DNA from: Sulfurimonas sp.
Lineage (GTDB): Bacteria > Campylobacterota > Campylobacteria > Campylobacterales > Sulfurimonadaceae
Assembly (NCBI GenBank): GCA_021107375.1
Contig: JAIOSY010000259.1
Location: forward strand, 1-5,468
Direction: 5' to 3'
DNA: 5,468 nucleotides
The position numbers and the translations under genes are program-made. Shown here in pieces: positions 1 through 3,889 of the stretch. Position 1 is the stretch's first letter; every line of letters begins with the position of its first letter. The notes under the pieces were generated by a model, which saw only the letters and a program-made list of their open reading frames with translations, made no database searches and had not been told where the DNA came from.

Positions 1-938
1 ATGGCTTTAGAGTTTTTCCAACTTCTCACTCCTCTGTAACTATTATAAAAGCTCTTCAAGATGAAATGAACAGAGTTGGAGTAGAGGTAAAATGTGGTAA
101 AAAAGTTGAAAATATTTTATATGAAAACTCAAAAATTATTGGAGTTAAAACAGATGATGAGATTTTTCACTCAAATAATGTAGTTTTAGCAACTGGTGGA
201 CTTGGTTATCCAGTTTTAGGTGCCCAGGGAGATGGTTACAGTATTGCTTCTGAAGTAGGACACAAAATCACACAACTCCACCCTGCAATGATGCCACTTA
301 AAACTAAAGAGGATTGGGTGACTAATTGTAGAGCAGATACAATCCCTAAAGTTGAGTTAAAAGTAGATTTAAAAAAGCATAAAAAACTTCGTGCGACTGG
401 AGATTTAATCTTTACAAAAACTGGAGTTAGAGGTCCTGTGATTTTAGACTTTGCAAGAGAGATAACTCCACTTTTAGAAAAATATGGTGAAGTTCCACTA
501 CTTCTAAATCTCACAAAAGGGATGAACGAAGAACAAATCTCTAAACATCTAAAAAATGAACTATCTAAAAATCCACATGCCGAAATAGTAGAGATTATAT
601 CCACCCTACTTCCACATGCCATAAGTGTAGAACTTTGTAAATTAGCAGAGATAAACCCACATGCCAAAAACAAAGAGATAGAGGGTAAAAACAAAGCTAA
701 ACTCATCCAACTCTTAACATGGACACCTTTAACAATCTCTGGACACGATGGCTTTAAAATGGCAATGATAACAAGAGGTGGGATAAACCTAAAAGAGATA
801 AATCCAAAAACAATGGAGAGTAAAATTATAGATGGACTTTACTTTTGTGGAGAGATTATGAACCTAGATGGTCCATGTGGAGGCTACAATCTTCAATGGT
901 CTTTTTCTAGTGGATACTTGGCTGGGAAACTACTCTGA
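1..938 (+). CDS. HI0933/YhiN-family FAD-dependent oxidoreductase, 5'-truncated by the window
   Basis: The reading frame is open from base 3 (residues GFRVFPTSHSS..) through the ATG at 66 to a TGA at 936-938, so that ATG is internal and the real start lies left of the window. About 311 residues are visible. The family is usually about 390-420 residues, so the N-terminal dinucleotide-binding GxGxxG is missing from view. Family landmarks seen in order: G(F)RVFP..S near base 3; ATGGLGYP (189-212) and GDGY (228-239); an FTKTGVRGP segment (about 411-437); GGINLKEINPKTMESK (about 777-830); and the C-terminal FAD-contacting stretch GEI..LDGPCGGYNLQ..FSSGYLAG (849-926). The family (TIGR00275, BaiN/YhiN-like) binds FAD and is presumed to be a soluble NAD(P)H-dependent oxidoreductase, but its physiological substrate is not settled. 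Three copies of the dispersed CCACATGCC word fall within 93 bp in its middle, each read as Pro-His-Ala. The stop overlaps that of the convergent neighbour. Confidence 0.93.
   Translation, partial: GFRVFPTSHSSVTIIKALQDEMNRVGVEVKCGKKVENILYENSKIIGVKTDDEIFHSNNVVLATGGLGYPVLGAQGDGYSIASEVGHKITQLHPAMMPLKTKEDWVTNCRADTIPKVELKVDLKKHKKLRATGDLIFTKTGVRGPVILDFAREITPLLEKYGEVPLLLNLTKGMNEEQISKHLKNELSKNPHAEIVEIISTLLPHAISVELCKLAEINPHAKNKEIEGKNKAKLIQLLTWTPLTISGHDGFKMAMITRGGINLKEINPKTMESKIIDGLYFCGEIMNLDGPCGGYNLQWSFSSGYLAGKLL
573..581 (+). repeat. Dispersed word CCACATGCC, copy 1
   Basis: Exact copy within the flavoprotein gene, read in sense as Pro-His-Ala. It forms part of a longer 16-bp word (572-587) that is repeated at 1739-1754. 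Confidence 0.85.
612..620 (+). repeat. Dispersed word CCACATGCC, copy 2
   Basis: Exact copy in the flavoprotein gene, start to start 39 bp after copy 1. It is read in sense as Pro-His-Ala, preceded by T and followed by A. Confidence 0.85.
657..665 (+). repeat. Dispersed word CCACATGCC, copy 3
   Basis: Exact copy in the flavoprotein gene, start to start 45 bp after copy 2. It is read in sense as Pro-His-Ala and is one of only two copies preceded by C instead of T. Confidence 0.85.
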
Positions 939-1487
939 GTAAAAGTAGCGAATTGAAGCAAAACCGTAAGACTCAACCTCTTTTATCATATCCACATGTT
1001 TAGGTTCAACTATACCACCAAGAGCGAAAACTTTTAACTTTGTTTTTGTTAGTAGTTCTTTTAAGTCTTGTATTCCCTTTGGCTCACCCTTTCCTGGAGA
1101 AGTGAAGATAGGACTATATGTCACCCCATCAACACCTAACTTCTCAGCTTTTAAAACCTCTTCGTGAGTATGAGTTGAGATTATTACTTCTAAACCCAGC
1201 TCTTTGGCATGTGGGATTTCATCAAACTGTTTTGAAGTAAGGTGAACACCTGTAGCATTTAACTCTTTTACTAAATCTATTTTTTGATGTATAAAACTTT
1301 TTATACCCTCAAACTGCTTACAAACATCTACAAAATGGGCAGCTTGAATATCATAATTTGGATTTGATTTATCTCTATAAAGAGCATACTCTGGCATGTG
1401 GATTTGACACTGTTCATGCAAAATATTTCTAAAAATAGCAGGGGTATCTGTATAAAATTCTCTTGAAGTTATTAGATATTTTTTCAT
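930..1487 (-). CDS. ThiE/TenI-like thiamine-phosphate synthase family protein
   Basis: The 185-residue protein has the ThiE/TenI TIM-barrel layout: a Y-R-D-K strand end (compare R-E-K in ThiE), GVHLTS (compare GVHLGQ), STHTHEEV, GVDGVTYSPIFTSP..GEPKG (compare GPIFPT.TK) and VFALGGI near the C-terminus. ThiE joins the pyrimidine and thiazole phosphates to make thiamine phosphate; TenI is a thiazole tautomerase. It is shorter than typical ThiE (about 205-215). From memory of the family, the Mg2+-binding Asp of the IND motif and the Asp of GQED are replaced here (IHQ and TSKQ), so catalysis as canonical ThiE is doubtful and the product may be a TenI-like or diverged paralogue. The start is supported by a GAGA at 1493-1496 with 5 nt spacing. 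The start lies 2 nt after the stop of the upstream unknown gene, so the two are probably co-transcribed and translationally coupled. The 3' end overlaps the convergent flavoprotein gene by 9 bp. Two dispersed-motif copies lie in it. Confidence 0.8.
   Translation of the reverse strand: MKKYLITSREFYTDTPAIFRNILHEQCQIHMPEYALYRDKSNPNYDIQAAHFVDVCKQFEGIKSFIHQKIDLVKELNATGVHLTSKQFDEIPHAKELGLEVIISTHTHEEVLKAEKLGVDGVTYSPIFTSPGKGEPKGIQDLKELLTKTKLKVFALGGIVEPKHVDMIKEVESYGFASIRYFYSE
1206..1214 (-). repeat. Dispersed word CCACATGCC, copy 4
   Basis: Exact copy on the minus strand (GGCATGTGG on +) within the ThiE-like gene. It is in the sense direction of that gene, read as Pro-His-Ala, and is preceded by C. 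Confidence 0.85.
1393..1401 (-). repeat. Dispersed word CCACATGCC, copy 5
   Basis: Exact copy on the minus strand within the ThiE-like gene, in the sense direction but in a different frame from copy 4. It is read as His-Met-Pro. Confidence 0.85.
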
Positions 1488-1489
1488 GA

Positions 1490-1936
1490 TTATCTCAGTA
1501 ATGGATTTGATGATTTTTTCTTAGGTGCTACAAACTCAACTTTTTTAGCCTCTTCACCACTCTCATATCTTTGCATAACTCCATCAATATGGTACTCCAT
1601 ACGATTTAGCAAGTATAATTCATCAGCAGAGTATTTAGCCTGAGACTCTTTTATAAAGTTTTGCAAGAACTCTATTTTTTGCCCCTCATCGTTAATCTCT
1701 ATACCTTTAATAATAGAAAGTATCTCATCATACTCATCTCCACATGCCGAAATAAAATCATATGATAAATCAATAGTCTTCATAGTATCAAGTGCTTTTT
1801 GGAATGCAAGATGATTATAAAGCAAACATGATACAAAATACTCTATATCTGAACTCTCAAACTCACTGTATTGTTTATCTTCATCTTCAAAATGTTTATG
1901 CCAAATTTCTAAAATTTTTTCTACTTTCTTTTTCAT
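1490..1936 (-). CDS. Conserved-looking hypothetical protein, 148 residues
   Basis: I do not recognise this gene. It encodes a soluble, acidic, probably all-helical protein with no signal peptide or membrane segment. The N-terminal part holds a W-H-K-H-F-E-D-E-D-K stretch and the aromatic segment EYFVSCLLYNHLAFQKAL (about residues 32-49). The C-terminus turns basic and probably disordered (APKKKSSNPLLR). It is a real gene by several signs: a good Shine-Dalgarno (GAGAGAA at 1941-1947, 4-6 nt from the ATG), a TATAAT box just upstream, codon use like its neighbours, and tight coupling to the ThiE-like gene 2 nt downstream. That coupling is the only functional hint, and ThiE-like genes often sit in unrelated operons, so a thiamine role is not claimed. 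The dispersed word at 1740-1748 is read here in antisense as Ala-Cys-Gly (S-A-C-G-D-E). Confidence 0.8.
   Translation of the reverse strand: MKKKVEKILEIWHKHFEDEDKQYSEFESSDIEYFVSCLLYNHLAFQKALDTMKTIDLSYDFISACGDEYDEILSIIKGIEINDEGQKIEFLQNFIKESQAKYSADELYLLNRMEYHIDGVMQRYESGEEAKKVEFVAPKKKSSNPLLR
1740..1748 (+). repeat. Dispersed word CCACATGCC, copy 6
   Basis: Exact copy antisense to the unknown 148-residue gene, which therefore reads GGCATGTGG as Ala-Cys-Gly. Its flank repeats that of copy 1 for 16 bp in total. Confidence 0.85.
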
Positions 1937-2002
1937 AAGTTTCTCTCAATATTTTTTATAATTATACTCAAGTTTTTAACACCTTTAACGATATACTTAA
2001 CT
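1937..2002. promoter_or_regulatory. Divergent promoter region between the unknown gene and fliK
   Basis: These 66 bp separate two divergently transcribed genes and must hold whatever local promoters they have. A perfect 10-bp palindrome, TATAATTATA (1957-1966), supplies a consensus -10 hexamer on each strand: 1957-1962 on + and 1961-1966 on -. On the minus strand this would start a short leader carrying the GAGAGAA Shine-Dalgarno of the unknown gene. No clear -35 accompanies either box, which is usual for sigma-70 promoters of Campylobacterota. A separate sigma-28-like element for fliK overlaps the right half. Confidence 0.55.
1968..1994 (+). promoter_or_regulatory. Candidate FliA (sigma-28) promoter upstream of fliK
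   Basis: TCAAGTTT (1968-1975), an 11-bp spacer, then AACGATAT (1987-1994). Against the enterobacterial sigma-28 consensus TAAAGTTT-N11-GCCGATAA this matches 7 of 8 and 5 of 8 positions with exactly the expected spacing. CGATAT also resembles the CGATWT -10 box of Campylobacter sigma-28 promoters. Position before a flagellar gene supports it. Start of transcription would fall at about 2000-2003, at or next to the fliK ATG. The AT-rich background makes chance resemblance possible. Confidence 0.45.
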
Positions 2003-3559
2003 ATGATAAATATTTCAAGCTACAAACAACTCGACATCATACTTCCAAACACAAATAAAGCACTTGCTAAAGTGTTGGGTAATGCTACACCAAAAGAGCT
2101 TGAAATCATCTCAAATGGCAAAGATTTAAAATCTGTAATGAATACTATTTTAAAACAAAGTGGAGATAGCAGTTCTTCAGATAAAGCATTATTAGAACTT
2201 GTTAAAAACAATCCAACACTTAAAAATCTTGGAGATGTATCTAGCACTATCAAAGATTTACTAAACTCTATAAAATCAGATAAAGAACAACTACCAATAG
2301 AAAAAACATTAAAAAACTTTCTTACAGATATAAAAGATTTAAAAAACAGTGAACTAAAACAAAAACTTGAAAACTCTGGAGTATTTTTAGAATCTCGTAT
2401 AAAAAATGCAAAAAATCCACAACTTGAACTTAAAAATACGCTTACTTCACTTGTAGAAACTTTACAAAACAGTTCATCACCATCAGCTAAAGCAATATCA
2501 AATCAAGTAAAAATTTTACTAAATAATGAGATTTTAAAAGCTGCTTCAAACATAGATATAACAAAAGAAAACCGAGCAAATCAAAAAATCTTAGCACAAC
2601 TATCATCAAATATTGAAAACCTAATATCAAAACTAAAAACAGCACAAAAAGGGATAGATACTATCCATAACCCTACTCTAAATAAAGCCTTGGAAAAATT
2701 AGAACACCTTATTCAAGTAAAAAATTTAACTCCCCAAAATTTTAAACTCTCTTCTATAAAAGAATCTTTAGAACAAATCTCTTTAAATATTAACAAAAGC
2801 TTTACAATGGAATCAAAAAGTATAATTAACTCTTTAGAAAAGATTTTTCAATCACTTAAAGGTATTGATTCTATAGAAAAATTTATTGATAAAAATCTAT
2901 CCAATGATATATCAAAACTAAACCAAAATATAAAAGATGTAATCTTAAAAGCTGACCCAATTTTTTCCAAAGATACAAATCTAATTTTAAATAAACTCCA
3001 AACACTAAATACACCTGAAAAATTAAATTCTGCACAAAATGTAAAAGAGATAATCTCTAGTGATTTAAAAGCAATACTAATGCAAACGAGTGAAGAGATG
3101 GCAAAATCTCCACATGCCAATCAAAATGAGATTTTAAAACATATAGATAAACTTTCTCTTCAAATAGACCACTACCAATTACTTTCTCACCTTAGTAATG
3201 GTTCATCTTTATATCTCCCTTTTTCATGGGATATGTTAGAAGATGGAAATATTGAGTTAAAAAAAGATGAAGATGAGAAATTTTATTGTGATATTGATTT
3301 AAAATTAAAAGAGTATGGAGAGTTAAATCTAAAACTAACCCTTTTTGAAAAAAATCAGCTAAATCTGCATATTTATTCATCAAGTGAAAAATTAAAAACT
3401 CTACTAAAAGAAAATATCCCATCACTTCGTTCAGCACTGATTGATATACAAGTTACCCCAAGAGAGATAAGAGTCTATGAGCCAAAAATAAAAGCACCAA
3501 TATCCCCATATCAAAACCAAGAAGATAATATTTATATGGGATTTGAGGTAAAAGCATGA
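2003..3559 (+). CDS. fliK: Flagellar hook-length control protein (FliK-like)
   Basis: The protein has 518 residues. FliK is secreted through the flagellar type III apparatus while the hook grows; when the hook reaches full length its C-terminal domain acts on FlhB to switch export from rod/hook to filament proteins. Residues 1 to about 390 are lysine-, asparagine- and serine-rich, low in aromatics and predicted helical, as expected for the unstructured, secreted ruler part. The C-terminal part (about 400-500) looks like the Flg_hook domain: YLPFSWDMLEDG at 404-415, then GELNLKLTLF, NLHIYSSSEKLKTLL and a P-x-L-R-x-A-L-I-D helix. The next gene encodes an FlhB C-terminal domain, which supports the call. 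No Shine-Dalgarno precedes the ATG at 2003, yet no better start is seen upstream or soon downstream. It ends with tandem stops TGA TAA. One dispersed-motif copy encodes Pro-His-Ala at residues 370-372. Confidence 0.82.
   Translation: MINISSYKQLDIILPNTNKALAKVLGNATPKELEIISNGKDLKSVMNTILKQSGDSSSSDKALLELVKNNPTLKNLGDVSSTIKDLLNSIKSDKEQLPIEKTLKNFLTDIKDLKNSELKQKLENSGVFLESRIKNAKNPQLELKNTLTSLVETLQNSSSPSAKAISNQVKILLNNEILKAASNIDITKENRANQKILAQLSSNIENLISKLKTAQKGIDTIHNPTLNKALEKLEHLIQVKNLTPQNFKLSSIKESLEQISLNINKSFTMESKSIINSLEKIFQSLKGIDSIEKFIDKNLSNDISKLNQNIKDVILKADPIFSKDTNLILNKLQTLNTPEKLNSAQNVKEIISSDLKAILMQTSEEMAKSPHANQNEILKHIDKLSLQIDHYQLLSHLSNGSSLYLPFSWDMLEDGNIELKKDEDEKFYCDIDLKLKEYGELNLKLTLFEKNQLNLHIYSSSEKLKTLLKENIPSLRSALIDIQVTPREIRVYEPKIKAPISPYQNQEDNIYMGFEVKA
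3110..3118 (+). repeat. Dispersed word CCACATGCC, copy 7
   Basis: Exact copy in the fliK-like gene, in sense, giving Pro-His-Ala at residues 370-372. This is the boundary between the ruler region and the C-terminal domain. Confidence 0.85.
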
Positions 3560-3615
3560 TAAGAATTCAAAGTGGAAAGTGCCATAAATTAGCACTTCTA
3601 AAAATTCAATACAGT

Positions 3616-3619
3616 GAGG
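3616..3619 (+). promoter_or_regulatory. Ribosome binding site of the FlhB-like gene
   Basis: GAGG six nt before the ATG at 3626, within AGTGAGGC. It fixes the start: an in-frame TAA (3623-3625) lies directly before this ATG, so no longer protein is possible in this frame. The 66 nt between fliK and this gene hold no promoter I can defend, so the two are probably one transcript. Confidence 0.65.
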
Positions 3620-3625
3620 CACTAA

Positions 3626-3889
3626 ATGCCGAATCGTAAGCAAAAAGCCGCCGCTCTTAGATATGACAAAGATAAAGAAAATGCACCTCGTGTTGTTGCA
3701 AAAGGTGAAGGTCATACAGCTGATAACATCATAAAAATTGCCCAATTACACAACTTACCAATAAAAAAAGATGAAGATTTGATGGAACTTTTATCAAAAG
3801 TTGAACTCGATAAAGAGGTACCAGAAGCACTTTATCGAGCTGTTGCAGAAGTATTTAGTTTTATCTATAAAACTACAAATAAAAAGTGA
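3626..3889 (+). CDS. FlhB C-terminal-domain protein (FlhX-like export switch protein)
   Basis: The 87-residue protein corresponds to the cytoplasmic C-terminal subdomain of FlhB and its YscU/HrcU relatives, starting just after the autocleavage site. Visible family features: KAAALRYD (compare the AVALKYD that follows NPTH in FlhB); APRVVAKGEG; a helix IIKIAQLHNLPI; and the ending VELDKEVPEALYRAVAEVFSFIYK. The membrane domain and the NPTH motif itself are absent, so it cannot self-cleave and should be a soluble partner. Helicobacter pylori has such a protein (HP1575, FlhX), reported to stand in for the FlhB C-terminal domain in flagellar export. Placement directly after a fliK-like gene suggests that the two act together on substrate switching. 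Its TGA is directly followed by the end of convergent polA, with no base between them. Confidence 0.88.
   Translation: MPNRKQKAAALRYDKDKENAPRVVAKGEGHTADNIIKIAQLHNLPIKKDEDLMELLSKVELDKEVPEALYRAVAEVFSFIYKTTNKK

Noticed and set aside
66..68. ATG as the start of the flavoprotein gene
   Set aside because: The same frame is open to base 3 and reads the conserved G-F-R-V-F-P family motif upstream, so this Met is internal.
573..665. CRISPR array or tandem repeat from the three close CCACATGCC copies
   Set aside because: The repeat unit is only 9-11 bp, the spacing is uneven (39 and 45 bp), the intervening sequence codes for a conserved enzyme, and other copies are spread over 4.6 kb on both strands.
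236..706. 156-codon minus-strand frame inside the flavoprotein gene
   Set aside because: Shadow of a well-supported gene; its composition and repeated Ala-Cys-Gly arise from reading the dispersed word in antisense.
936..975. TGAGT (936-940) pairing with ACTCA (971-975) as a terminator
   Set aside because: A 5-bp stem with a 30-nt loop and no U-tract is not a credible intrinsic terminator.
3556..3639. A 27-codon reading frame whose ATG overlaps the fliK stop (ATGA) and which runs past the FlhB-like start
   Set aside because: The ATGA overlap is suggestive of coupling, but the peptide (MIRIQSGKCHK..) resembles nothing I know, and the FlhB-like gene has its own well-placed GAGG. At most it could carry ribosomes toward that start; not called as a gene.
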